From an uncultured Oligoflexia bacterium (lineage in GTDB: Bacteria; Bdellovibrionota; Bacteriovoracia; Bacteriovoracales; Bacteriovoracaceae), in the NCBI GenBank assembly GCA_950061135.1, contig CATLVU010000014.1:1-36276 (forward strand): 36,276 bases of DNA, given 5' to 3'. Positions 25,243 to 33,646 of this stretch are shown piece after piece. A program made the position numbers and the translations under genes. The notes below the pieces were generated by a model that saw only the letters and a list, made by a program, of their open reading frames with translations, was not told the DNA's origin and searched no databases. Numbering within the stretch: the stretch's first letter is position 1; every line of letters begins with the position of its first letter.

Positions 25243-25303
25243 TCATGAACACATTTATTTAATTCCTCTTTTTACCTTTTTCTACATTTAGGAGTGTTCA
25301 TGA
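25243..25303 (+). promoter_or_regulatory. Inverted repeat joining the leader and main start codons
   Basis: TCATGAACAC (25243-25252) and GTGTTCATGA (25294-25303) are perfectly complementary over 10 bp. Six of these bases (TCATGA) are self-complementary, but the ACAC/GTGT part is not explained by that. Pairing would hide part of the ribosome binding site and the ATG at 25300. Confidence 0.35.
25245..25262 (+). CDS. Possible five-codon leader ORF (MNTFI)
   Basis: ATG-AAC-ACA-TTT-ATT-TAA follows AGGTGA (25234-25239) at a good distance. Its start overlaps one arm of an inverted repeat whose other arm covers the start codon of the next gene, so translation here could control that gene. Too short to be sure. 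Confidence 0.3.
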   Translation: MNTFI

Positions 25304-25575
25304 AATATTTATATTTAACACTAGTTTATAGTGTTTGTTACGTACTTTTAAACCATTCACGTCGACTGCAATTGATTAATATAAATGAGTCTTTTATATC
25401 TCAAGAGTTTACTAATCACAAAAAATCACGGAAACAAAAAAGAAAATATCAAAACAAAAAATATAGAAAAAAAAGATATTACAAAAATAAAGCTTATTCT
25501 CTAAAAGGAACAAATGCTAAAGATTCTCGTTATAGTAATCATCACAAAATCAGAAGGATGCACTATAATTGCTAA
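25300..25575 (+). CDS. Small, very basic exported or membrane-anchored protein
   Basis: This 91-residue protein has a hydrophobic N-terminus (about residues 2-18) followed by a tail with many Lys, Arg and Tyr, including KKSRKQKRKYQNKKYRKKR. It has no named family. The ATG at 25300 is preceded by AGGAG at 25290-25294; a GTG two codons earlier is less likely. The leader contains a tiny ORF and an inverted repeat (see those entries). The strong positive charge could bind nucleic acids, LPS or membranes; this is inference. It directly abuts the convergent barrel gene. Confidence 0.55.
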   Translation: MKYLYLTLVYSVCYVLLNHSRRLQLININESFISQEFTNHKKSRKQKRKYQNKKYRKKRYYKNKAYSLKGTNAKDSRYSNHHKIRRMHYNC

Positions 25576-26259
25576 TTAGCGATTTGAATTAAAAAGGTAC
25601 TCTATTCCAGTGTATAGGGAAGAGCCTGTAACTTCATCGTAAGAACCAGTAACTGAAAGAGAAAAGCCTCTTCCCAGCCTTCTATTATATTGAAGATCAA
25701 TCGCCTCCGTTCCATGAGGGACATAGGTGACAGTTCGCTCTGGTCTGCGATATTGCGCAGAAAAAGTATTTTTTTGATCAGCATAAGTTGCGCCAATATA
25801 TCGAGTATCTGTGATAGAAGATAATAAAACTCCTGAGTTAATTATTAACTCCCTATTCTCGTCTATATAGCTATACTTTGTACCAACATCTACTGTATTG
25901 GTGACAAAACTCATCCCTTTACCTTGAGAAATATTTTCCATTGAACTTTCTTGTACATTTTTTACGTCTAAATATTGAGATGCTTCTACACTTGCAGCAA
26001 CTCGATGAGGGCCTTCTTCGTAAGCGACCTCTCCAAAAATTTGAGTGTCCAAACTTCCATCAAACTGAACTCCATCTTGAGAACGAGTTCTTCCCGAAGC
26101 TTTGGATTGTGTTTGACCTTCCAGAAATACAGAACCAACTCCTTGACCACTAATCCCTGCTGATAAATTAATTTGCTCCTTAGGTGTTTGATACATATAG
26201 CTTTGTTTGACCAAGGCATCAATTCCTAGCGTGACGGCAGAACTATCAAATTTTACCAA
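25576..26259 (-). pseudogene. Outer-membrane barrel part, apparently the 3' half of a frameshifted gene
   Basis: This 227-codon ORF lacks a signal peptide; its only start would be a TTG at 26259. The residues alternate as in a beta-barrel (GIDALVKQSYMYQ, INLSAGISGQGVGSVFLEGQ, FSAQYRRPERTVTYV, GFSLSVTGSYDEV) and end GIEYLFNSNR. It overlaps the upstream transglutaminase-like gene by 7 bases. If the G-run at 26267-26271 had one more G, the upstream frame would continue as QISGGNDLVKFDSSAVTLG straight into this ORF, giving one protein of about 690 residues. I therefore read it as the barrel of that protein, not a separate gene. Confidence 0.7.
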
Positions 26260-27638
26260 ATCATTTCCCCCGAGATTTGCTGATATGCTGCTCCTAATTT
26301 CAACCTTCCATTATTTCCTTCTAAGGCAGTTATATTTCCAGCAAAAGCGACAACATCTGTTCCTCTGGTTGTTGTGCCTGTTGTAATATTTCCTGATAAT
26401 CTTCCAAGATCAAGCTGTGCTTTATTTATCTGAACAGGCCTTTCAAATCTATTAGCACTTCGCATATTTAAAGCTGATCTAATAATCTTCCCTTGCTCAG
26501 TACTTACAGACTGAATAGGGTTTCCTCTTGAATCATAAAGATTATATTTAAGTCCGACATCAGGAGCTCCACTGGCCTGAACAAGAGCGTCTGCACCTGC
26601 ACGGTCACTCTCTCGATTTACATATCTCCAATCAATTTTTACAACTTCTTGATTGTTGTCAGGATTAACTGCCAAAACTGTTGCATGTGCATTAGTCGCT
26701 GTTTTATACCCTACTACTATTGAATCAATACCTAACTCTTCTAGCATTCTAGTCTGTGCAACGGCATTGTCTCTACAAACTCCCGCTGCATCGCCAGTCC
26801 GTACCGAACTAAACATTTCAAGTACAGAAACTTTCCCTCTGCCAGCATCTCCTATTTCATTTAGCCTATCGTAACTATATACTTCATTAAAATGAGCACC
26901 GGCATGAGCGACTAAGTCATATTTTTCTTCAAAGCTCAGGTCATTTTTAATTTCTGCTAAAGGGGCCAGTAATTCCTCATCTGTTTTAGCTGTGGCTGAA
27001 CCCCGAACAAGTTTTTCAAAAGCAATATTACTGTATAAAGATCTTTGAGATACTTCTATATTCGCATGATTTTTTGCGAAATCTCTAAGCCTTTGATCAA
27101 TCTCGCTAATGGCCAAATCATCTAAATTTATATTTGGGTTTTTTTGAAGATAGAGTTCTCGTAATCTTTCATAACTACCAATTTGACTAATTCGGTACCT
27201 TTCATCTTCAGTTAGATTTTCTTTATTAGCATTATAATAATCTGACAGAGCATATTCATAGCGGTCCTTTACAAAGAACCTTTGAGCTTTTTTTGAATCA
27301 TTTAATAAATTATCTGTCTCGTAAGTTAAATAAATCTGATAATCCATTTTACTGTTTTGAATATCAATTTCCTCTACTTCTTCCGGATCACAATCTGGTT
27401 CGATCTTTCTTTCGGCTTCAATTTCTCTTATTTGTTCATGAAGTTGACCTAACTCCAGCATCAAATCAGTTGTATTATTATCCTTTAGTCTAAAATCACC
27501 ATCTAATATTGGTCTGCCCTCTGCAGAGTGTAATAAGATATCAGAAGTATCAATTGTTAGATCTAGCACTAGCGGAAGTTGATGATTAACTCCCCATGCA
27601 GATAAAGAAATAAAGAAAAATCCTAATATTAATTTCAC
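26253..27638 (-). CDS. Secreted transglutaminase-like (papain-fold) protein, N-terminal part of a split gene
   Basis: This 461-codon ORF has a signal peptide (residues 1-16, ending AWG). About residues 270-340 are a transglutaminase-like domain with Cys288 (GVCRDNA), His318 (NAHATVLAV) and Asp336 (KIDWRYV), which form a complete Cys-His-Asp triad. Residues 60-260 are helical. After residue 395 the sequence changes to beta-type strands (KAQLDLGRLSGNITTG and RLKLGAAYQQIS), the start of a barrel. It ends GEMIW in the frame that stops at 26253. The likely continuation is the next ORF through a one-base loss in a G5 run. A cell-surface peptidase or cross-linking role is plausible; the family is not identified. 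Confidence 0.75.
   Translation of the reverse strand: MKLILGFFFISLSAWGVNHQLPLVLDLTIDTSDILLHSAEGRPILDGDFRLKDNNTTDLMLELGQLHEQIREIEAERKIEPDCDPEEVEEIDIQNSKMDYQIYLTYETDNLLNDSKKAQRFFVKDRYEYALSDYYNANKENLTEDERYRISQIGSYERLRELYLQKNPNINLDDLAISEIDQRLRDFAKNHANIEVSQRSLYSNIAFEKLVRGSATAKTDEELLAPLAEIKNDLSFEEKYDLVAHAGAHFNEVYSYDRLNEIGDAGRGKVSVLEMFSSVRTGDAAGVCRDNAVAQTRMLEELGIDSIVVGYKTATNAHATVLAVNPDNNQEVVKIDWRYVNRESDRAGADALVQASGAPDVGLKYNLYDSRGNPIQSVSTEQGKIIRSALNMRSANRFERPVQINKAQLDLGRLSGNITTGTTTRGTDVVAFAGNITALEGNNGRLKLGAAYQQISGEMIW
26267..26271 (-). other. Homopolymer (five G on the coding strand) at the frameshift
   Basis: The coding strand reads CTCGGGGGAAATG here. One additional G restores a single open reading frame from the transglutaminase-like gene to the barrel ORF. 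A length change at this run would switch the full protein on or off. Confidence 0.55.
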
Positions 27639-27698
27639 CTAAATTTATCGGTTAAAATTCAACAAAATCCTAATAACTGACTCGCAGACTCTTCTTAT

Positions 27699-27727
27699 TT
27701 GTCAAAGCTTAAAATATCGCTTTTAAT
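27699..27727 (+). promoter_or_regulatory. Promoter of the purine-oxidation operon
   Basis: TTGTCA (27699-27704) and TTTAAT (27722-27727) are spaced by 17 bp. The predicted start near 27734 precedes the ribosome binding site AGGAAG and ATG at 27747. The apparent TTG start at 27699 falls in the promoter and is rejected. Confidence 0.55.
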
Positions 27728-27746
27728 AAATAAAAAAAGGAAGTAC

Positions 27747-28547
27747 ATGTCCGTAAAATTACTCATACTAAGTACCACGATTTCACTTATTCAATCTTGT
27801 GCAACTTACAAAGGCGACAATAAATATCAAGTAAAAAAGAATCTTCCCTACACTAAGATAAAAAACGATATAAGGCTTCAAGGTGATTTGTACCAAGTAA
27901 AAAAGCAAAATGCACCGTTAGTAATTCTTGTTCATGGTGGTGGATGGAGCGGCCGAGATAAAGAAGACATGAATCATATTGCCAAATCCCTTGCGACAAA
28001 TGGATTCAATGTTTTTAATATTAACTATCAACTAGCACCAAAGTATAAACATCCTACACCAATAAAAAACCTTGCCGATGCTATCGATTTTATGAAAAGA
28101 AAATACAATTTCACCTCAGAGAACATTGCCCTTTGGGGTTATTCATCAGGAGGTCATATTGTTAGCTATTATGCTTTAAAAAACCCTACAAAAATACGTT
28201 ACGTAGTGTCTGGTGGTGCGCCCTATGACTTAAATTGGTATCCTAAGTCTCCAATTATCATAAAATATCTTGGTAAATATAGAGATGAACTACCTAGCGA
28301 GTACTTTGAAGCATCTCCTGTTAACCATATTCACAAAGACGCTCCCCCTTTTCATCTATATCATGCCAAACAAGATATCCTTGTCGAACATTCTCAGTCA
28401 GCTTCTTTCCAAGATAAATTAAGAAGAAAAGGCGGCAAGGCATCTCTTCATAGTATTGATTGGTGGGGACATGCTACGGCTTTTATATTCTCTAAAGAAG
28501 CTATTAAAATCTCAATACAGAAACTAAAAGAAAATTTTCAAATATAA
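27747..28547 (+). CDS. Esterase/lipase-like lipoprotein (alpha/beta hydrolase)
   Basis: This 266-residue protein has a signal peptide with lipobox (IQSC, Cys at about residue 18). The alpha/beta hydrolase motifs are HGGGWSG (oxyanion hole, about residue 61), GYSSGG with the nucleophile Ser133, KQDILVEHS with Asp210 and GHAT with His242. It resembles carboxylesterases of the HSL/BD-FAE type and kynurenine-formamidase-like proteins. The ATG at 27747 (ribosome binding site AGGAAG) is preferred over an upstream TTG at 27699. It is the first gene of a plus-strand run that leads into the xdh genes with 2-base spacing, so it is probably cotranscribed. Whether it takes part in purine use is not known. 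Confidence 0.85.
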   Translation: MSVKLLILSTTISLIQSCATYKGDNKYQVKKNLPYTKIKNDIRLQGDLYQVKKQNAPLVILVHGGGWSGRDKEDMNHIAKSLATNGFNVFNINYQLAPKYKHPTPIKNLADAIDFMKRKYNFTSENIALWGYSSGGHIVSYYALKNPTKIRYVVSGGAPYDLNWYPKSPIIIKYLGKYRDELPSEYFEASPVNHIHKDAPPFHLYHAKQDILVEHSQSASFQDKLRRKGGKASLHSIDWWGHATAFIFSKEAIKISIQKLKENFQI

Positions 28548-28549
28548 TT

Positions 28550-29455
28550 ATGGTGCAAACTAAAGATGAAGTTTTAATAAAATACACTCTTTTAGGAATT
28601 GGAATGGAGACAGGGCTGGGAAGTATATTACATGCCTATCGTATTCCCTTTTCAGGACATTTCTTATCATTAAACCAAGGCTTTATCCTTAGTAAAGCAG
28701 CACAAAATCAAAAAGGAAGTGAAGCTCAAAAATCTAAAGTCACATTACAAGTTTCAACGATTGTCGCCCTTATGAAATCATTTTCTCCTGCTGGTAAAAG
28801 ACTCACCCCAATGCTGGCAATCTCAATGCAAGGTTTTCTTTTTAGCTTTGGTTATCGTCTACTAACTGGGAGAGCAGGAACTATTTTAGGAATTTGCTTA
28901 ATGTCTCTGTGGACGACAATACAACCTTTTTTAATTTATTATCTGGTCTTCGGGAATTCTCTTATTGAAGTAGGACAATATTATTTAAAAAAGCTTCAAC
29001 AAATAATACCAATTACTCATGAGCATCTTTTATGGGGAGTCATACTAATGGGATCCGCTCATCTTCTTTTAGCATTTATAACAGCTATTTTTAGTTTTAG
29101 TAAAAAATCTCAAGTTTATGAGTCCAAACTAGAACAATTATCTAAATCTTATAGGCCCACACTAGTTTTAAACAAAGAAAAATTAACAATCACAAAAAAA
29201 GTTCAATTTGTTCTAAAAGATATGCTAAGTCCTTGGTTTTTAGGTCCCATTATTTTAATCGCTACATTTTTCATCACCCATGAACCTATGAGTGTTCAGC
29301 TGGTTTGGAAAATTTTACGTCCTATCGCCATGGGTTTTGTAGTTTTTTATGCCCTACGTTTTTTACCTCTTGATAAGTATTTACTAAAATTCATTGATCC
29401 TAAAGGAGCTACTGGATTGGCATTAATAAAAGTTTTTGCTACTCTCAGAAAATGA
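28550..29455 (+). CDS. Membrane protein of unknown function in the purine operon
   Basis: This 301-residue protein has about 5-6 hydrophobic segments (around residues 85-105, 115-145, 165-185, 228-245 and 253-270). The N-terminal 60 residues are more polar with the unusual element GILGSILHAYRIPFSGHFLSLN-like (residues about 20-45). I do not recognise a family. It lies 2 bases after the esterase gene and overlaps the transporter gene by 4 bases, in an operon that ends with xanthine dehydrogenase. A role in uptake or export of a purine or related metabolite would fit, but that is inference from position only. Confidence 0.7.
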   Translation: MVQTKDEVLIKYTLLGIGMETGLGSILHAYRIPFSGHFLSLNQGFILSKAAQNQKGSEAQKSKVTLQVSTIVALMKSFSPAGKRLTPMLAISMQGFLFSFGYRLLTGRAGTILGICLMSLWTTIQPFLIYYLVFGNSLIEVGQYYLKKLQQIIPITHEHLLWGVILMGSAHLLLAFITAIFSFSKKSQVYESKLEQLSKSYRPTLVLNKEKLTITKKVQFVLKDMLSPWFLGPIILIATFFITHEPMSVQLVWKILRPIAMGFVVFYALRFLPLDKYLLKFIDPKGATGLALIKVFATLRK

Positions 29456-29895
29456 TTTATTTTCTTTTATCGTTATTTCTTGGCTTTATTGCAGTCATCC
29501 AAGGTGGACTAAATAAACAAATTACACAAGATTGGGGATTAGCTGGTGCTGTCACAATTAACAGTAGCATTTTACTTTTAATTGTTATTATCTTTGCCGT
29601 TATCACTGCAAGTTTTCCTCAATATTTTCCTAATATTTTTATTCCTAAGTTTAATTGGGCCACGTGGAAATGGTGGTATATTATACCAGCGTTTTGTGGT
29701 TTTGCTCTAATAGCAGGAATACCTTATGCCATTTCAAAGCAAGGAGCACTCATTGTTTTTCTTGCTATTGTAGTTGGACAAATGCTTTGTAGTCTCTTCT
29801 GGGATTATTACATGGAAGCAATTCCAATTAGTCCTAAAAGAATTATCGGCGCCTTTTTAGCAATTGCAGGCCTTGCAATCACAGTCTGGAGATAA
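29452..29895 (+). CDS. YdcZ/DUF606-type DMT family membrane protein
   Basis: This 147-residue protein has five transmembrane segments and matches DUF606 (YdcZ), a half-size member of the drug/metabolite transporter superfamily: GFIAVIQGGLNKQ near residue 13, AFCGFALIAGIPYAISKQG near residue 85 and IPISPKRIIGAFLAIAGLAI at the end. Half-size transporters usually work as dimers. It overlaps the upstream gene by 4 bases (ATGA) and ends 2 bases before the xdhA start. It is a candidate transporter for a purine or other metabolite handled by this operon. Confidence 0.85.
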   Translation: MIYFLLSLFLGFIAVIQGGLNKQITQDWGLAGAVTINSSILLLIVIIFAVITASFPQYFPNIFIPKFNWATWKWWYIIPAFCGFALIAGIPYAISKQGALIVFLAIVVGQMLCSLFWDYYMEAIPISPKRIIGAFLAIAGLAITVWR

Positions 29896-29897
29896 AA

Positions 29898-31316
29898 TTG
29901 AGAACGAGTGTTTTTTTTACGTTAAACGGAAAACTCATAGAACTGAAAAATGAAGATGTTTTTCTCCCCTTAAGTGATATTTTGAGATATCAACAAAGAA
30001 AAACAGGAACAAAAGTGGTTTGCGCTGAAGGAGACTGCGGTGCCTGTACTGTGATGATTGCAAACACAATCAACAATAATGATCTTAAGTTTAAGGCGAT
30101 AAACTCTTGTATACTAACTGGCTTTTTAGCAGATGGGATGCATATCGTAACTGTTGAAGGCCTGAATAAAGATAACAGTATCAATGAAGTTCAAGACTCC
30201 ATGGTTAGAAACTTCGGAGGACAATGTGGATTTTGTACTCCAGGTTTTGTTATGGCCATTACTAATATGTATGAACAAAAGTCAAAGCCTAGCTGTCAGA
30301 ATATAAAAAATTATCTTACTGGTAACCTTTGTCGCTGTACTGGTTATAAGCCTATTATAGAAGCAGCTCAGGATGTCGATGAAAACAAACATTCTAAAGT
30401 TTCAGAACTTTATAATTGGGAAGAACTTACCAAAAAAATTAAAGAAAAAACTTCATCGCCATTATTAATTGAATCCCAAGCACAATCAGTATATGCCCCA
30501 CTTACAATCCAAGAAGCTGTAGACTATTTAGCCTCGACGCAAAATGTTCGTATTTTCTCAGGCGCTACGGACTTGGGAGTTCAAATTAACAAAGGAAGAA
30601 AACTCGAGTCAAAAAAATTAAGCCTTCACTTAATTAAAGAGCTCTACGAAATCAAAAAAGAGAATAATAAAATATCATTTGGCGCAAAAGTAACTCTACA
30701 TCAATTTCAAGAGTTAATAGAGAAAGAAGTACCAAAGCTAAATGATTTTTTCCATATCTTTGCCTCTCCGCAAATAAAAAACACAGCGACTGTCGTTGGT
30801 AATCTTGCAAATGGTTCCCCTATTGCAGATTCGACACCAACTTTGATGAGTTTAGATGCTGAACTAACATTGATGGGATCGCAAGGTAAACGCGTTGTTC
30901 CTTTAAAGAACTTTTACAAGGACTATAAAAAATTTGATCTTTTACAGGATGAAATTATTTATTCTGTGAGTTTTGAAATACCAAATTCAAATACAAAACT
31001 TGGTTTTTATAAAGTATCTCAAAGAAGAGATTTAGATATCTCGTGTGTCAATGCCGCTTTCGCTTTTGAAATGAGCCAGGACATAATCACAAATGCAAAA
31101 ATCACTTACGGAGGTGTGGGGCCAACGACTAAAAGATTACAAACCGTTGAAAAAAGTTTTCAAGGCCTTAAAATTCAAGATTTAGCAAAAGAAGCAAATA
31201 TAAAACTTATCGAAGATAATATCGCTCCTATCTCTGATGTCAGAGGTACTAAAGATTTTAGAATTGTTGTAGGAAAAAAACTATTTGAAAAATTCATCCA
31301 GGAGAATTGGCCATGA
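29898..31316 (+). CDS. xdhA: Xanthine dehydrogenase small subunit (2Fe-2S and FAD)
   Basis: This 472-residue subunit starts at TTG (29898) with GGAG at 29888-29891. Plant-type [2Fe-2S] cluster: Cys42, Cys47, Cys50 (CAEGDCGACTVM) and Cys near 72. Second cluster: CGFC and CRC around residues 112-148 (GQCGFCTPGFVMA; NLCRCTGYKP). The second half (about 190-470) is the FAD domain: FSGATDLGVQIN, TVVGNLANGSPIADSTP and DLDISCVNAA. Length and order fit R. capsulatus XdhA. It pairs with XdhB (next gene, overlapping by 10 bases including the shifted start). Together they oxidise hypoxanthine and xanthine to urate, passing electrons through the FeS clusters to FAD and NAD+. Confidence 0.95.
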   Translation: MRTSVFFTLNGKLIELKNEDVFLPLSDILRYQQRKTGTKVVCAEGDCGACTVMIANTINNNDLKFKAINSCILTGFLADGMHIVTVEGLNKDNSINEVQDSMVRNFGGQCGFCTPGFVMAITNMYEQKSKPSCQNIKNYLTGNLCRCTGYKPIIEAAQDVDENKHSKVSELYNWEELTKKIKEKTSSPLLIESQAQSVYAPLTIQEAVDYLASTQNVRIFSGATDLGVQINKGRKLESKKLSLHLIKELYEIKKENNKISFGAKVTLHQFQELIEKEVPKLNDFFHIFASPQIKNTATVVGNLANGSPIADSTPTLMSLDAELTLMGSQGKRVVPLKNFYKDYKKFDLLQDEIIYSVSFEIPNSNTKLGFYKVSQRRDLDISCVNAAFAFEMSQDIITNAKITYGGVGPTTKRLQTVEKSFQGLKIQDLAKEANIKLIEDNIAPISDVRGTKDFRIVVGKKLFEKFIQENWP

Positions 31317-33646
31317 AAGTGACACCTCATGATTCAGCAGTTGCCCATGTTACAGGCGATGCAGAATACATAGATGATAGGCCATTTGTTCAAGGTGAAG
31401 TTTATGTCGATGTTTTCTACTCCCCTGTTTCTCATGGGAAAATCACAAACCTAGATACTAGTGAGGCGATGAAAGTCGACGGTGTCATTGCTATTTATAC
31501 TGCCAATGATCTTAAACATAATCTTTGGGGAAGTATTTTTCATGATCAACCATTCTTAGCTGAAGACAAAGTGCAATTTGTCGGAGAACCAATTGCTATT
31601 ATCGCCAGTGAAAGCAAACACAACTTAATTGAAGCCAAACAAAAAATAAATATTGAGATTGAAACACTTAAGTCTACTTATACCATTGAAGAAGCGATAA
31701 CGACAAAAAACTTTATAGGCCCTCAACGAGCTATAAAAAAAGGTGAACCTGAGAAAGCTCTAAAGGATTGTCCTCATAAGCTGAAAGGAGTAATGAAGAT
31801 AGCAGGGCAAGATCATTTCTATCTTGAATCTCAAGCTTCGATTGCTTACCCAAAAGAGGATGGACAAATTGAAATTCATGCTTCGTCTCAACATCCCACA
31901 GAGGTTCAACACCTTGTAGCAGAAGCATTAGGACTAAAACAGCATCAAGTGGTCTGTGTTGTTAAAAGAATGGGAGGAGCTTTCGGAGGCAAAGAATCTC
32001 AAGCAGCTCCCTTCTCTGTTTTCACAGCTCTCGTTGCACATAAACTTAACCGCCCAGCCCGCCTTATCTTAACTAAAGATGACGATATGATTATGACGGG
32101 TAAAAGAAACCCTTTTCAAAACTTTTACGAAGTTGGATTTGACGAGAAAGGTAAAATCCTAGCACTTAAAGCTGATCTTTATTCAGATGGTGGTGCTTAT
32201 GCAGATCTTTCCACAGCGATCATGGAAAGAGCAATGCTTCATCTTGATAATGCTTATCATATTCCAAACTTTTCTGTTCAAGGACTTGTTTGCAAAACCA
32301 ATACTCCCCCCAACACTGCCTTTAGAGGTTTTGGCGGTCCAAAGGGAGTTGTCACAATAGAGAATATTATTGAGGATATTGCAAAGTATTTGAATAAAGA
32401 TTCTTTTGAAGTCCGAAAAATTAACCTTTATCATTCAGGAGACACTACTCACTATGGCCAAGAAATAGATGACGAAGTTTTACCTGAACTTTTTGAAAAA
32501 GTAGAAAAAAGCTCTCACTATCATGAATGGAGAAAGAGAGTTCAAAAACATAATAATGAAAATCATTCAACAATAAGAGGACTTTCCGCAACTGCTGTAA
32601 AGTTTGGAATTTCTTTTACGACGAGGTTTCTCAACCAAGGTAATGCTCTTGTCAATATACATATGGATGGAACCATACAAGTATCTACAGGCGCAACTGA
32701 AATGGGCCAAGGTGTAAATACTAAGATAGCTCAAATAGTCAGTGAATGTTTCTCTATTCCAATTAATGATATTCGTGTTATGCCAACATCAACTGAAAAA
32801 AATCCTAATACATCAGCGACTGCTGCTTCAAGTGGATCTGACATTAATGGACAAGCCGCTCTAAGTGCCGCACAAACTTTAAAAGAGAACTTGGCAAAAA
32901 CCGCCTATGCAGTTCTTAATAGGCCACAGGAGCTTCGAGGGAAAGCTGTTGCAGGTGCAGGAACTGCTCCCGAAATTGATATTTCAGCTATATCTGACAT
33001 TAAAGATATCGTTTTTAAAGATGGTTATATTTACCAAGAAAGTATTCCTAATAATAAAATTTCTTTTAGTGATTTAATTCTTGAGGCCTATCTAAATAGA
33101 GTTCCCTTAACTGCTCAAGGTTTTTTTAGATACCCAGGTATTCACTACAATAAAGAGACGGGAACAGGTAGGCCATTTTTTTATTTTACAAATGGCGTAG
33201 CCGCCACTGAGGTTTCAATTGATAAATTTACAGGAGAAGTAAAAGTTCTTCGAACCGATATTTTTATGGATCTTGGGCGACCTATTAATCACGGAATTGA
33301 TCAGGGCCAAGTCACAGGTGCTTTTATTCAAGGCCAGGGCTGGGTAACAACTGAAAATCTTTTTTATAAAGACGGCCTGTTAATTTCTCACTCTCCTAGC
33401 ACATATAAAATACCTAGTATTCACGATATACCAAGAGAGTTTAACTGTACTTTAATAGAGAACAATCTCAATCAAAAAAACGTAAGGGCCTCTAAAGCAG
33501 TTGGTGAGCCTCCTCTGCTTTTAGGAATTTCAGTTTGGACAGCTGTTAAAGATGCGCTTCACTCAAAGTCTCAAGAAGTTATACCCATGAGTCTACCAGC
33601 AACCCAAGAACAGGTCTTAATGCTCCTAGAGGAATACTCAAAATGA
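31313..33646 (+). CDS. xdhB: Xanthine dehydrogenase large (molybdenum) subunit
   Basis: This 777-residue molybdopterin subunit begins at ATG (31313) with AGGAG at 31300-31304; a TTG two codons upstream is less likely. Visible active-site elements: GGAFGGKESQA (the Glu that binds substrate), AFRGFGGPKG (Arg at the purine), GATEMGQGVNTK (Mo-cofactor binding) and VGEPPLLLG (the catalytic Glu). They agree with residues Glu232, Arg310 and Glu730 of R. capsulatus XDH, so the enzyme should work on purines and not aldehydes, which usually lack them. It overlaps xdhA's 3' end by 4 bases and the xdhC start by 4. Confidence 0.95.
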   Translation: MKVTPHDSAVAHVTGDAEYIDDRPFVQGEVYVDVFYSPVSHGKITNLDTSEAMKVDGVIAIYTANDLKHNLWGSIFHDQPFLAEDKVQFVGEPIAIIASESKHNLIEAKQKINIEIETLKSTYTIEEAITTKNFIGPQRAIKKGEPEKALKDCPHKLKGVMKIAGQDHFYLESQASIAYPKEDGQIEIHASSQHPTEVQHLVAEALGLKQHQVVCVVKRMGGAFGGKESQAAPFSVFTALVAHKLNRPARLILTKDDDMIMTGKRNPFQNFYEVGFDEKGKILALKADLYSDGGAYADLSTAIMERAMLHLDNAYHIPNFSVQGLVCKTNTPPNTAFRGFGGPKGVVTIENIIEDIAKYLNKDSFEVRKINLYHSGDTTHYGQEIDDEVLPELFEKVEKSSHYHEWRKRVQKHNNENHSTIRGLSATAVKFGISFTTRFLNQGNALVNIHMDGTIQVSTGATEMGQGVNTKIAQIVSECFSIPINDIRVMPTSTEKNPNTSATAASSGSDINGQAALSAAQTLKENLAKTAYAVLNRPQELRGKAVAGAGTAPEIDISAISDIKDIVFKDGYIYQESIPNNKISFSDLILEAYLNRVPLTAQGFFRYPGIHYNKETGTGRPFFYFTNGVAATEVSIDKFTGEVKVLRTDIFMDLGRPINHGIDQGQVTGAFIQGQGWVTTENLFYKDGLLISHSPSTYKIPSIHDIPREFNCTLIENNLNQKNVRASKAVGEPPLLLGISVWTAVKDALHSKSQEVIPMSLPATQEQVLMLLEEYSK

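Noticed and set aside
25054-25299. Riboswitch or structured RNA in the longest intergenic gap
   Set aside because: Beyond the inverted repeat and leader ORF I see no known riboswitch core; the region is mostly A/T.
26255-26275. Canonical -1 programmed frameshift at the G5 run
   Set aside because: The heptamer does not fit X XXY YYZ well (second triplet would re-pair as GAA to GGA), so an indel is the simpler reading.
27699-27746. Upstream TTG start of the esterase gene
   Set aside because: It coincides with a promoter -35 and would bury the lipoprotein signal behind 16 residues; ATG at 27747 has a ribosome binding site.
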